A stretch of DNA of 64,000 bases from a virus, in the IMG/VR virus record IMGVR_UViG_3300025789_000024, positions 1-64,000 of that record. One strand, given 5' to 3'. The notes beneath the pieces were generated by a model. It was given only the letters and a program-made list of their open reading frames with translations. It searched no databases and was not told the DNA's origin. Numbering within the stretch: the first letter of the stretch is position 1; each line of letters begins with the position of its first letter. The position numbers were made by a program, and so were the translations under genes. Shown here in pieces: positions 9,421 through 19,496 of the stretch.

Positions 9421-11022
9421 TCAATCGGGTACATATGTCCCCAACAAGTTTAGACTAGTACCACTATTAAGTCCTGATGCTAACAATTGCACATTTCCAC
9501 CATTAATAGCAGAACTTAATACCACTAAATCTACCCCTGTAGTAGACAAACTACCATATACTGTTATAAGACTATTTATGCTATCATGAATCAAAAGTGC
9601 TTCAATCGACTGATAACCGGTGTTGTCTCCCACCTTAATTGTGTATTTTGCAGACCTATATTCAGCTAGAGGAAATTGGTCTACAATTGTATTTGTATTG
9701 ACATTTATACTGGTTCTTTGTGAGTATAAATTTGAAACTGCAATGTTTGTTGCAATAATTGTTTGTGTAGTACTAACATTTCCGTTAGAAACTAAGTTAC
9801 CCTGTATAGTAGTATTACTTGAACTTGATCCTAAAGTAACGTTAGAACTTAATCCAATATTAATATTAGCAACACCTGACACTAGTATACCTGCGCTATT
9901 ACTACCACTGTCTACAGAAATCGTGCTGTTTCCAATAGTCACGCATCCACTATTTGCTATCAAATAGTTTGAAGTTACTTGAGTGTTAGTTACTGAAGTA
10001 GTTCCAACTGTTACATTTCCATCAGATACTGTGGTACTACCTACACTTACATTGCTACTAGATACTACAGTATTTCCTACAGTTACATTGCTACTAGATA
10101 CTACAGTATTTCCAACAGATATATTACTACTTGAAACTACAGTATTTCCAATTTTTACATTACTACTTGAAACTACAGTATTTCCAATTGTTACATTGCT
10201 ACTTGAAACAACCGTGTTACCAACTGTAACATTACTACTAGATACCACTGTGTTACCAACAGATATATTGCTACTTGAAACTACTGTATTACCAATTGTA
10301 ACATTGCTACTAGATACTATGGTGTTACCAACAGTAACATTGCTATTTGATATTGAAGTAGTACCTACTGTAATATTACTACTTCCCAATGAGGTGTTAC
10401 CTACACTAACAGTGTTACTTGTAATTGTTGAATTACCAACAGTAACATTGCCGTCACCCACAGTAGTGTTACCAATTGTTACATTACTTGCGCCAACAAC
10501 AGTATTACCAACTGTTACATTACTGTTAGAAATAGTAGTACTACCTACACTTACTGAATTGCTTGAGATAGTTGATGTGCCTACTGTGACATTGCCATTG
10601 GATACAGTAGTAGTTCCGATAGTCACATTGTTATTGCCAACTACAGTATTTCCAACTGTGACATTGCTATTAGATATTGTAGTAGTGCCAACTGTAATAT
10701 TACTGTTACCTACTACTGTATTACCTACTGTAACATTGCTGTTAGAAATTGTTGTATTGCCAACTTTTACATTACTATTTGAGATAGTAGTATTACCAAC
10801 TGTAACATTACTATTTGAAACCGTGGTTGTCCCCACAGTAATAGTATTTGAAGTGATGGTTGAGTTACCGGCAGTTACATTACCAGTTTGAGTAACTACA
10901 TTGCTTACGTTAGAAAGTGTTTGCGCAACTTTAGTCCATGATCTAAGTACGGAGTTATACTTATACGTGTAGGTACCATCGTTGTATGTTTGTCCGTTTG
11001 TTGGGTTTACTGGGAATGCCAT
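9421..11022 (-). CDS. Fibre-like protein with about 25 dodecapeptide repeats (533 aa)
   Basis: The N-terminus (PVNPTNGQTYNDGTYTYKYN...SWTKV, 1-33) is a small domain common at the front of phage structural proteins and differs from that of its cluster neighbours. Residues about 48-350 are 25 repeats of a 12-residue unit of the form VGNTVVSSSNVT. This perfect register predicts a beta-helix or beta-roll rod. Residues about 440-533 form a C-terminal domain (EYRSAKYTI, GYQSIEALLIHD, ITVYGSL) homologous to the C-terminus of the 1,190-residue neighbour. A late-box-like GGTAAATA ends 4 bases before the ATG; AGGG at -13 to -16 overlaps the box, so ribosome binding is ambiguous. Likely fibre shaft with a shared distal domain. 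Confidence 0.8.
   Translation of the reverse strand: MAFPVNPTNGQTYNDGTYTYKYNSVLRSWTKVAQTLSNVSNVVTQTGNVTAGNSTITSNTITVGTTTVSNSNVTVGNTTISNSNVKVGNTTISNSNVTVGNTVVGNSNITVGTTTISNSNVTVGNTVVGNNNVTIGTTTVSNGNVTVGTSTISSNSVSVGSTTISNSNVTVGNTVVGASNVTIGNTTVGDGNVTVGNSTITSNTVSVGNTSLGSSNITVGTTSISNSNVTVGNTIVSSSNVTIGNTVVSSSNISVGNTVVSSSNVTVGNTVVSSSNVTIGNTVVSSSNVKIGNTVVSSSNISVGNTVVSSSNVTVGNTVVSSSNVSVGSTTVSDGNVTVGTTSVTNTQVTSNYLIANSGCVTIGNSTISVDSGSNSAGILVSGVANINIGLSSNVTLGSSSSNTTIQGNLVSNGNVSTTQTIIATNIAVSNLYSQRTSINVNTNTIVDQFPLAEYRSAKYTIKVGDNTGYQSIEALLIHDSINSLITVYGSLSTTGVDLVVLSSAINGGNVQLLASGLNSGTSLNLLGTYVPD
9973..10881 (-). repeat. 36-bp in-frame tandem repeats (about 25 units)
   Basis: Each 36-base unit encodes VGNT(T/V)(V/I)S(N/S)SNVT or a close variant. 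The units between about 10080 and 10370 are the most alike and others have diverged. There are no spacers: the units abut and stay in frame, so this is a coding repeat and not a CRISPR array. Confidence 0.9.
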
Positions 11023-11026
11023 GTCT

Positions 11027-11034
11027 TATTTACC
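11027..11034 (-). promoter_or_regulatory. Late-box-like GGTAAATA abutting the start codon
   Basis: GGTAAATA is followed by AGAC and the ATG at 11022. The first two bases differ from TATAAATA. If functional, transcription would begin at about the start codon, as at several other genes in this window. Confidence 0.35.
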
Positions 11035-11036
11035 CT

Positions 11037-12506
11037 TTAAAAGCTAGGTGGTAAGAAATCGTAGAAATAACTACTTGATCCGTCAGTTACCCACATGTAT
11101 AATCTTTGAAAATTATTAGGATTGTCTATATAGAAGAAAATGTCGCCGTAATTTAATGTTGCAAAATCAGGGGGAGTGGGACCATAATAGAACGTTGATG
11201 CCCAAACTGTGTTCGTACCGTTACTGGTTAGTACCTGGCCCTGTGTGCCTGTACTGCCTGTACTATCACTAATAAGTGAATTTGCTGATAAGTTTATGTT
11301 TCCTGTAACATTGGCGTTACCATTGACAATGAAATCATTGTTTGCTGTTAGATAGTTCGCTGTTACGTTACCGTTTGCATTTAAATTAACTGCTACATTT
11401 ACATAGTTGGCAGTTACTAAATTACCTAAATTTGCTGTGCCGTTTGCAGGTGCGGTTAAATTACCTGTGGTATCAAAATTCCATTGTTGACTGCCGTTAG
11501 TGTTGATATAGACATTACCACTAACATCAGGTAAACTTACGTTACTTGAGCCATGCTGAATTTCTGTTATGTTTGACGGGCTTGATGACCAAGTTAAATT
11601 TCCATAACCGTCTGTTGTTAGAATTTGACCATTACTACCACCACTGATATAAACATTGCTGATTGGGCCCAATGATACTTGATTAGCACTACCGAAGTTT
11701 ACATTACCTCTAGCCACTAAACCAGTACTAGAAATTGTTACAATATTAGCAGTTCCACTAGCACTAAAATTAATATTACCATTACCGGTAATAGCCATAT
11801 TAGTATTGCCATTTTGTACAGTAGTTACCTCTGCATTACCTGCTACTACTAGACTTGCTCCGGTGCCGCTTGTTAAAACAAGATTACTACCGCTATCGGT
11901 TTCAATAGTACTATTACCAATGTAGATAGTATTTCCAGATAGGTATAAATTACCCCAACGGTGAACATTTGAACCTAAATCAGAAATATTATTGGAAAAA
12001 GGAACTACATTTCCTGTAATTCTTATATTTGCAGGAAAATTTACATCAGCAGTTTCAGTATTGACTACAAAACCGTTTATACCTGTTGGTACGCCGTCGT
12101 TTTCGTATAAAATTTCCCCGTAAGTAGCATTTATAACTCCGCCACCACTTACGTCAATTAAGATACCGTCAACTTCAAGTTGACCGTCAATTTCAATTGG
12201 TTGTGCAAAAAGACCTTGATAATCAAAGGGTACAACAGTTGCTTGACCGTTGGGAATAAAGTACGGCATTGGTGCCGCACTATTTGAACTTACTGAAGAA
12301 AAACTTAAATTGCCATTTCCGTCAGTTTGTATATATTGACCTGCAGTTCCGCCGCCAATAAAAATATTACTGACATTACCTAAATTAGCATAGGTGTCTA
12401 CGGTTAAAACATTAGCAGTAACATTCGCATTAACGTCAACAACGTTAATAATCGAGTTAACACCAACGCTAAACCCGTAGCCGGAATTTAAGGGCTTTAG
12501 TGCCAT
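11037..12506 (-). CDS. Fibre-like virion protein (489 aa)
   Basis: ATG at 12506 with AGGACG upstream; it begins 2 bases after the stop of the 1,400-residue gene, so the two are probably co-transcribed. The N-terminus (MALKPLNSGYGFSVG) matches that of the next gene upstream. It is followed by TYANLGNVSNIFIGGG, then the APMPYFIP..YQGLFAQPIEIDG module shared with the 212-residue protein, then NITEIQHGSSNVSLP and GNVYINTN segments. The C-terminus (GPTPPDFATLNYGDIFFYID, then RLYMWVTDGSSSYFYDFLPP) is a different distal module from the other fibre proteins here and resembles short end domains of phage fibres. Probable fibre subunit. Confidence 0.75.
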   Translation of the reverse strand: MALKPLNSGYGFSVGVNSIINVVDVNANVTANVLTVDTYANLGNVSNIFIGGGTAGQYIQTDGNGNLSFSSVSSNSAAPMPYFIPNGQATVVPFDYQGLFAQPIEIDGQLEVDGILIDVSGGGVINATYGEILYENDGVPTGINGFVVNTETADVNFPANIRITGNVVPFSNNISDLGSNVHRWGNLYLSGNTIYIGNSTIETDSGSNLVLTSGTGASLVVAGNAEVTTVQNGNTNMAITGNGNINFSASGTANIVTISSTGLVARGNVNFGSANQVSLGPISNVYISGGSNGQILTTDGYGNLTWSSSPSNITEIQHGSSNVSLPDVSGNVYINTNGSQQWNFDTTGNLTAPANGTANLGNLVTANYVNVAVNLNANGNVTANYLTANNDFIVNGNANVTGNINLSANSLISDSTGSTGTQGQVLTSNGTNTVWASTFYYGPTPPDFATLNYGDIFFYIDNPNNFQRLYMWVTDGSSSYFYDFLPPSF

Positions 12507-12508
12507 TA

Positions 12509-15500
12509 TTAAATCGTCCTAAATTGTGTGGTCCATACTGTTGAGTTTGTACTTGCAGGAGATACCTGTAATGCAATGTTGCTACCGACAATATTAACCG
12601 CTAATCCACCTGTAGTTGCTCCGATAAATGTTGTTCCATAAATTACGAAATCTGCATTTGCTGATCCGTCTGACACAGCCATAACTGTAGCCGCACTATA
12701 TTTGTTTAATGTGCCGTTTTCATCAACACCTTTAACAAAGAATTCTACACCTGTAATGCCTGCTACTGGTATTTGTGCAACTGTTTGATTAGCCGCAATA
12801 CTTGCTGTTGTTACTGTTGCCCAATATATTGCTGTGTTACCTAATACAATCGCATTAGCTACATTTGCATCATATGTGTTAACTACGTTACTAACTGTAA
12901 TGTTACCATCATTTGTGATTGCAACATTGCTTGAATTATTGCCAACAAAAATGTTACCTGTTAAGTTTGCATTACCGTTACTAATATTTACATTACTTGA
13001 ACTGTTGCCTACAAATAATGTGCTAGTAATGTTTGCATTTCCATTGATATTTGCATCGTAATTAGCAGTAATATAATTTGCAGTTAAATTACCTGTGATG
13101 TTTGCAGGGCCACCGTTGTTGATGTCTATGCTATTACCATAGAATGCATTAGCAGTAATATTGCCTGTTAACGCATTGACATTACCTGAAGCACTTACAT
13201 CTACAACATTTGCTGTGTTAGCAGTTATAACATTTACACCGCTGATGTTGCCGCCACTACCTGTACCAACTTGAACATTACCTGTGATATTTGCATTGCC
13301 ACCGACAATTAAATCAGTTCCAACATTTGCATAACCTGTTGAAATAAAGTTATTTACGTTAGCATATGTGTTAACTGTTAAACTGTTAGTAACTGTTGCT
13401 GTGTTAGAATTAACATTTCCAGCTAATAAATTACCAGTTAGTGTTAAACTTGTACCAGTTGCGTCACCAATATTTGGTGTTGTCAACTGTGCATTTGCCG
13501 CAACTGTGATGTTACCACCAACAATTGCAGTAGTTGTTCCGTCTACGTTAGCAGTAATTAATGTTCCAGTAACATTGATGCCGTTTGCACCTGTATAAGC
13601 ACCACCTTGACTGAATTGTACAAATGCAATGTTTGTAATACCGATATCAATTTCACCAGTTGTTGTTACGATCCAGCTTGAACCACCGTATACATCACCT
13701 TCAGTTACAAAGAAGTATGAACCTGCTGCCAAACCATTTGCACTTTGTGGGATATAACTATTACCATCAGCACTTCTTGTTAATACCCAAGGAGTTGAAC
13801 CATCACCAACTGTTGTTACATCGTAAACACCATTGTATGCTTGATTTGTTTGACCAGTTACAAGAACACGTAAGCCTGTAGTAGTTGTTACACTATCAAC
13901 AATTAATGCGGCAAGTGTACCTGCATTTGTCAATGTTGCACCTGTACCTGCTTGACCTAATGCAGGCTGTGACAATCCTGATCCAGCAGTTAATGTTTCT
14001 ACTGGGGCGGGACCATAATATTCATCCTTCAATGTGATTTGATTAGATGCGGGTACTGAAGCTACATAGTAGATATCAGGATCGCCACTAATACCATTGA
14101 ATGAATTAGTAAATGAAATTGTATTACCTACGCTTAATCCGTGCGCGCCACTAAACTGAACAACACTATTACCAATAATGTCAGTAACAGTTAGACTTGT
14201 ACCACCATTGTTATAACTTGCATTCAAATTACCTGATGACAACACATTTGCCGCTGGGTGAACATATAAACCTTGACTGATGTTATCAACATATTGCTTT
14301 GTAGCCGCATCTTGTGGATTAACTGGATCAGCAAGACTTGTAATGTATGTGCTGTGAACATCAACGTTACCTGCACCACCTGGTACTAAGTTAATATTAT
14401 ATGTGCCATTAGATACCAAATCACTTGCAATTTGTAAATATGTACCAGTACTTGTGATAGTGTTGCCAACAAATGTGCTTGTTGTTGTGATATTAGCGTT
14501 AGCATATAATGTACCAATTACATTAGCACCTGTTGCTGTTACTGTTAATACGTTAGCATTACCACCAACTGACAAGTTGATATTGCCGTTAACTACTGGA
14601 ATAGCAACATTACTTGTACCGTTTGCCAATTTACCTAATAAATTACCAACTGTTAAGTTACCTGTAATATTTGCATTTGTTTGTACATACAAATTACCCG
14701 CAATGTTAGCATCAGCATTTGCATAGAAGTAATTTGATAATATGTTACCTTGAACGTTTACATTACCGTTAGCATTTAAGTCATTACCTAAATTTGCATA
14801 GTTAGCAAACAAATAATCAACACCGCTGATGTTACCACCTGTGCCGCCTCCAGTAGTAATATTACCACCAACTTCAAGATTGCCTTGAATATTTGCATCA
14901 TTTGCAAAGTTTGCGTAGTTTGCAGTTACTAAGTTACCTAAATTAGCTGTGCCGATTGCAGGGAATGTTGTATTACCTGTAGTATCAAAGATCCATTGAT
15001 AGTCTGTACCTGCATTAGCATTAATGATTACATTACCATCAGCGACAGGAATACTTACATTACTGTTACCATTTGCAACTTGTGAACCTGATGCCCAACT
15101 TAAGTTACCTGTACCATCTGTAGTAAGAACTTGATTTAATGCGCCACCGTAAATGTGAACATTAGCAACATTACCTAATACCACATTTGGATTATTTGTG
15201 TTGAAGTCAATAGTTTGACCTGAACCAACACTAAATGTACCGTCTGATCCAAATTGATATTCCCAATATTGTGCATTAGTGTATAATAATATATCACCAT
15301 TGTCATTTAATATAACTTGACTGTAGTTTGCACCGCTTGTTTGAATACTGATATTGTTTGCCGCAGGTGTTGTGATTGTTGCATAACCACTGTTAGCGTT
15401 AGGTAAAATTAAATTACCATTATCTTCGAATATCCAGTTATATGCACCTTCTTGACTGTACAACTTAACATTACTATTAGTGCCATTGTCATTTAATTGG

Positions 15501-16711
15501 ATACCTGAATAGACACCAGAATTGGTATAGATGTTAATTGCTGTGTTTGGTTGGCCAGTTATGCTAGAACCATTTGGCAATGTTAATTGACCGTTTTGAT
15601 CAAATGTCCAGTTTTGTGATTCAGCATTTGTAGCAATTGTTACATTACCACCAGGGCCGTCAGTTAAGTAAATTTCACTATAACTTGAAACATTAGAAGT
15701 ATAAAAATCAAGATTTGTAAGTGAAGTAATTACGCCATAAACTGGTAGTGTAAGATATCCATTTGTATCAAATACCCATTGTTGATCACTGCCACTATTA
15801 GCATTAATGTAAACGTTACCGTCTTGAGATGGGATAGTTACATTACTATTACCATTTTTAATTTCGTTGATGTTTGGCGCTTCAGTCCATGATAAGTTAC
15901 CGGTACCGTCAGTTTGAAGAACATAGCCGTCACTGCCACCTAAAATGTGAACATTACCGATATTACCTAATTGTACATTTGCATTATTAGTACTAAAGTC
16001 AACAAGACCACCGTTACTTGTAAAACTATTAGCAAAGATAACGTTTGCGCCACTGATGTTACCTGCACTGCCTGTTGTAGAGAAATTATTTGCTGTTACA
16101 TTGCCAGTTACATTAGCATTGCCAGTGATTGTTACATCATTGGCAAAATTTGCATAATTAGCAGTTACTAAATTACCAAGATTTGCTGTACCGACTGCAG
16201 GGAATGTAGTGTTACCAGAATTATCAAGATTCCATTCATACTCACTACCTTCATAATCAGTATAGAAGTAGATGTTGTTTGTATCAATGTCAATATAACT
16301 ATTGCCAGAAGCGTCCGTTAGATTTAGACTACCGCTATTTGGTATGATGTAGCTACTGCCAGGTACTGTTAAATTACCTGTTATGTCAAATACCCATTGA
16401 GAATCGGTTGCTGCATTAGCATTGATATAAATATTACCACTAGCAACAGGAATGCTTACATTACTATTACCATTTTGAATTTCAGTAACACCGGGGCTTG
16501 ATGACCAGTTTAAGTTACCTAATCCGTCAGTACTAAGTACTGCACCTGAGTTACCTCCACCAATGTAGATATTACCCACATCGCCTAGATTTGCGTAATT
16601 ACTTACAACTAGATTGGCTGTGGTAACATCGGTATTTGGGTAGATTACTGTTGTAATCGTACTGTTACCTACGCTAAAACCGCCTACTGAATTTAATGGT
16701 TTAAGAGACAT
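12509..16711 (-). CDS. Largest complete fibre-like virion protein (1,400 aa)
   Basis: ATG at 16711 with AAGGAA 8 bases upstream and a GATAAATA late box at 16734-16741. The N-terminal MSLKPLNSVGGFSVGNS module is shared with the 489- and, more weakly, the 897-residue proteins. Residues about 30-560 contain several copies of a block of the form ANLGxVGNVxIxGGxxGxVLxTDGxGNLxW, then EIQNGNSNVSIP, then a QWxFDTTGNxTxPxxG line. DPVNPQDAATKQYVDNISQGL (about residue 790) and a following domain (RVLVTGQTNQAYNGVYDV) match the tail-fibre middle module of the 1,190-residue protein. The last about 95 residues (IPVAGITGVEFFVKGVDENG, FVIYGTTFIG) are a divergent version of the shared distal domain. Probable long fibre protein. 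Confidence 0.8.
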   Translation of the reverse strand: MSLKPLNSVGGFSVGNSTITTVIYPNTDVTTANLVVSNYANLGDVGNIYIGGGNSGAVLSTDGLGNLNWSSSPGVTEIQNGNSNVSIPVASGNIYINANAATDSQWVFDITGNLTVPGSSYIIPNSGSLNLTDASGNSYIDIDTNNIYFYTDYEGSEYEWNLDNSGNTTFPAVGTANLGNLVTANYANFANDVTITGNANVTGNVTANNFSTTGSAGNISGANVIFANSFTSNGGLVDFSTNNANVQLGNIGNVHILGGSDGYVLQTDGTGNLSWTEAPNINEIKNGNSNVTIPSQDGNVYINANSGSDQQWVFDTNGYLTLPVYGVITSLTNLDFYTSNVSSYSEIYLTDGPGGNVTIATNAESQNWTFDQNGQLTLPNGSSITGQPNTAINIYTNSGVYSGIQLNDNGTNSNVKLYSQEGAYNWIFEDNGNLILPNANSGYATITTPAANNISIQTSGANYSQVILNDNGDILLYTNAQYWEYQFGSDGTFSVGSGQTIDFNTNNPNVVLGNVANVHIYGGALNQVLTTDGTGNLSWASGSQVANGNSNVSIPVADGNVIINANAGTDYQWIFDTTGNTTFPAIGTANLGNLVTANYANFANDANIQGNLEVGGNITTGGGTGGNISGVDYLFANYANLGNDLNANGNVNVQGNILSNYFYANADANIAGNLYVQTNANITGNLTVGNLLGKLANGTSNVAIPVVNGNINLSVGGNANVLTVTATGANVIGTLYANANITTTSTFVGNTITSTGTYLQIASDLVSNGTYNINLVPGGAGNVDVHSTYITSLADPVNPQDAATKQYVDNISQGLYVHPAANVLSSGNLNASYNNGGTSLTVTDIIGNSVVQFSGAHGLSVGNTISFTNSFNGISGDPDIYYVASVPASNQITLKDEYYGPAPVETLTAGSGLSQPALGQAGTGATLTNAGTLAALIVDSVTTTTGLRVLVTGQTNQAYNGVYDVTTVGDGSTPWVLTRSADGNSYIPQSANGLAAGSYFFVTEGDVYGGSSWIVTTTGEIDIGITNIAFVQFSQGGAYTGANGINVTGTLITANVDGTTTAIVGGNITVAANAQLTTPNIGDATGTSLTLTGNLLAGNVNSNTATVTNSLTVNTYANVNNFISTGYANVGTDLIVGGNANITGNVQVGTGSGGNISGVNVITANTANVVDVSASGNVNALTGNITANAFYGNSIDINNGGPANITGNLTANYITANYDANINGNANITSTLFVGNSSSNVNISNGNANLTGNIFVGNNSSNVAITNDGNITVSNVVNTYDANVANAIVLGNTAIYWATVTTASIAANQTVAQIPVAGITGVEFFVKGVDENGTLNKYSAATVMAVSDGSANADFVIYGTTFIGATTGGLAVNIVGSNIALQVSPASTNSTVWTTQFRTI

Positions 16712-16733
16712 TTGCTGATTCCTTATTATCTTA

Positions 16734-16741
16734 TATTTATC
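16734..16741 (-). promoter_or_regulatory. T4-type late promoter box GATAAATA
   Basis: GATAAATA on the minus strand, 22 bases before the ATG at 16711. The leader contains the AAGGAA ribosome binding site. This is the usual box-leader-SD-ATG arrangement. Confidence 0.6.
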
Positions 16742-16777
16742 ATTTTCTCAAAAATGGGCATACACTCATTCTTATTT

Positions 16778-19471
16778 TTATGTTGCATACTGCGTGATTT
16801 GCATCTTATACGTCACGGTATTCATTGTTTCCGGTGTTACGTATAACACGATGTACCCTGCATTGTACGATATAGAATAGTCCCCAACTGGGCCACCTAC
16901 ATATAATTGACTGTATTCATTATAGTTAACATTGCCACTATAATATACCGCTGTAGACTTTGTGATTTGTCTATAACCAGCTGTAGCATCAGTAGCAACA
17001 ATAGTAAATTCTAATCCTGAAATATTTGCGGCACTGATTGCTAACAATTGTTGCAATCCTGCACCTGATGTTGTGGCAGCAAACGTGTTTGCAGTCCAAA
17101 ACTGATTTAATCCTGTACCCAGTGTTAGTGAGTTTGCAACCATACTACCTACTAAGTTTACAACACCTGTTACATGATTGTATGTAAAATTAGTATTTCC
17201 ACTGAATGTGCCGTTTTGATTGAACTGAATTTGATTGTTTGCGCCACCTGGGCTACCTGTACTTGGAACCCATTGTAAATCACCTGATCCATCAGTAGAT
17301 AAGATATATCCTGCGCTACCACCACCAATACTTACATTTCCTGCATCACCCAATGCAAGTACACTACCATCCCAAGTTACAGTAGGTATACCACCAAAGT
17401 CACCTTCTAAATTAAACTGTAACTGAGTGTTGTTACCACCGGGTAATCCATTACCACCTGCAGGGGCCGCCCAAACTAAGTTCCCTGCTCCGTTTGTTTT
17501 TAATACATAACCATTGCTACCACCTGCAATGTTGATATTACCAACATTACCTAAATTAGTTTTACCAGTAACTGTTAAATTACCTGTTCTAGTGTTACCT
17601 GTAACATTAGCATTGTTAACAATCGTTATTGATCCTGAAACAGTTGCATTGGGTGCTGTTAATACACCAGTTGAACTATTAAATGTAAATCCAGTAGTAC
17701 CTGCAAAGTTGCCATTGTCATTGTATTGAACTTCTGTGTTAATACCGCCGGGGTTTCCACCACCGCCACCTTCAGCCCAAGATAATGCACCTGCACCATC
17801 TGTAGTCAATACATAACCACTAGTTCCGCCACCAATACTGATTTGAGATACATCACCCAGTGTTAATAAACTACCATCCCATGTAGTAGTTGGTATGCCT
17901 GCAAAACTTCCACTGTTATTAAACTGTAATTGTTGATTTGAACCGCCGGGCGTTCCTGATGCTTGTAACCAACTTAGATTACCTGTACCATCAGTAGATA
18001 ACACATAACCTGTTGTACCACCAGTAATTGTTAAGTTACTAATGCTTCCTAAATTAGCAGGTCCTTGTATGTTTAGATTAGTTAGTGTACCTAAACTAGT
18101 AATGTTAGGTTGAATATTAGTTGTTAATCTACCGCCTAAATTGACTGCATTAACATTGTCTGATGCATTTAATGTAATTACATTAGCAGTTGTTGCCTTT
18201 AATGTTCCTGTAACATTTGCGCTTGATGCAGTTACATTATATGTTGCAACTACATTTGGTACAGTCATTACACCTGAGGTGTTTGTAAATGTAAATCCGG
18301 CTGCGCCACCAAATGTACCTGCATTGTTGAATTGAATTTCTGTGTTACTACCACCGGGTGTTCCATTACCACCGCCGCCACCTGTTTGTGCAGTCCAACT
18401 TAGATTACCTGTACCGTCAGTTTGTAACACATAACCATTAACACCACCGCTGATTACAACATCAGATATACCTGCATTTAATGAGTTAACAGGACCATAA
18501 ACGTTACTACCTGCAACACTATTAGCAATAGCCGCAAACGCTACTTGTCCTGTGACGTTTCCACCGGCTACTCCATTTGCGATAGTTGCATACTCTACTG
18601 CACCGTGAACATTTGCACCAGCAACATAATTAGCAATAGCCGCATAATTAACTTGTCCGAATACATTACCACCTGCAACACTGTTTGCCACGTTGGCATA
18701 ATTAACTGCGCCGAACACATTGCTACCTGACACGCTGTTTGCAACACTTGCATATTGTACAGCACCTGTTACATTGGCACCGGCTACTGAGTTTGCTGTA
18801 GCCGCATAATTGACTTGTCCAAATACATTACTACCTGCTACTCCATTTGCAATAGTAGCATAAGCAACTGCTCCAGTAACATTACTACCTGCTACACTAT
18901 TAGCAATGGTTGCATACTCTACTGCACCTGTAATGTCACTGCCTGGAATACTTGCATTAAGTGTACCTGTAACTGATAGATTAGGTACTGTTACAACACC
19001 TGTTGCACTATTGAAAGTAAAACTAGGCAAGCCACCAAACTGACCAGCATTATTAAATTGAATGTATGTGTTGCTACCACCGGGGTTAGTGTTACCCCCA
19101 CCATTACCTGATCCAGGTGCCCATTGTAGATTACCTGTACCATCAGTTTGTAGATAATAGCCAAAAGCTCCGCCACCTAATTTAACATTAGCAACACTAC
19201 CCAATGACAAGTTTGCGCCATCCCATGTAGTGATTGGTATTCCACCAAATGATCCATTGTTATTAAATTGTAGTTGAGTAGTGCTACCGCCGGCTGCCCC
19301 TGCAAAAGGAGTACCGTTAGCCCAATAAAATTGATTTGCATATACATTAGAAGCAGTAACATTTCCTGATGTAAAAACATTAGTAACAATATTACCATTG
19401 CCATCAGTAATAGCGATAGGTGGTATACCAACTGAGTAACCTGCTAATGAATTAAAGAGTTCTGCTGCCAT
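16778..19471 (-). CDS. Fibre-like virion protein with NNGxFGG and 18-residue repeats (897 aa)
   Basis: First gene of the fibre cluster in the direction of transcription; late box GATAAATA at 19497-19504. The N-terminus (MAAELFNSLAGYSVG) is a diverged form of the LKPLNSxxGFSVG module. The block PGGSNTxIQFNNxGxFGG, a LGDVxxVxIGGGxxGYVL line and a TDGxGxLxW line recur about five times. Residues 177-329 hold eight full 18-residue repeats such as GSNVTGAVAYATIANGVA. The C-terminal about 90 residues (LEFTIVATDATAGYRQITKS, YSQLYVGGPVGDYSI) are a distal beta-rich domain resembling that of the 1,400-residue protein. Probable fibre component; not tied to any one T4 protein. Confidence 0.8.
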   Translation of the reverse strand: MAAELFNSLAGYSVGIPPIAITDGNGNIVTNVFTSGNVTASNVYANQFYWANGTPFAGAAGGSTTQLQFNNNGSFGGIPITTWDGANLSLGSVANVKLGGGAFGYYLQTDGTGNLQWAPGSGNGGGNTNPGGSNTYIQFNNAGQFGGLPSFTFNSATGVVTVPNLSVTGTLNASIPGSDITGAVEYATIANSVAGSNVTGAVAYATIANGVAGSNVFGQVNYAATANSVAGANVTGAVQYASVANSVSGSNVFGAVNYANVANSVAGGNVFGQVNYAAIANYVAGANVHGAVEYATIANGVAGGNVTGQVAFAAIANSVAGSNVYGPVNSLNAGISDVVISGGVNGYVLQTDGTGNLSWTAQTGGGGGNGTPGGSNTEIQFNNAGTFGGAAGFTFTNTSGVMTVPNVVATYNVTASSANVTGTLKATTANVITLNASDNVNAVNLGGRLTTNIQPNITSLGTLTNLNIQGPANLGSISNLTITGGTTGYVLSTDGTGNLSWLQASGTPGGSNQQLQFNNSGSFAGIPTTTWDGSLLTLGDVSQISIGGGTSGYVLTTDGAGALSWAEGGGGGNPGGINTEVQYNDNGNFAGTTGFTFNSSTGVLTAPNATVSGSITIVNNANVTGNTRTGNLTVTGKTNLGNVGNINIAGGSNGYVLKTNGAGNLVWAAPAGGNGLPGGNNTQLQFNLEGDFGGIPTVTWDGSVLALGDAGNVSIGGGSAGYILSTDGSGDLQWVPSTGSPGGANNQIQFNQNGTFSGNTNFTYNHVTGVVNLVGSMVANSLTLGTGLNQFWTANTFAATTSGAGLQQLLAISAANISGLEFTIVATDATAGYRQITKSTAVYYSGNVNYNEYSQLYVGGPVGDYSISYNAGYIVLYVTPETMNTVTYKMQITQYAT
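18485..18943 (-). repeat. 54-bp in-frame tandem repeats (8 full units plus a partial)
   Basis: Each unit encodes 18 residues of the pattern G(S/A/G)NVxG(A/Q)VxYAxxANxVA. Conserved V, A and Y positions with variable surface positions suggest one turn or strand pair of a fibrous beta structure per unit. Confidence 0.85.
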
Positions 19472-19496
19472 TGTAAAATCCGTTTAAGTAATCTAG

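Noticed and set aside
9973-10881. Regular 36-bp repeats considered as a CRISPR array
   Set aside because: The units abut with no spacers, vary at third codon positions and encode an in-frame protein repeat.
9983-10891. 302-codon plus-strand frame opposite the dodecapeptide repeats
   Set aside because: Antisense image of the 36-bp coding repeats, with hydrophobic low-complexity content and no start signal.
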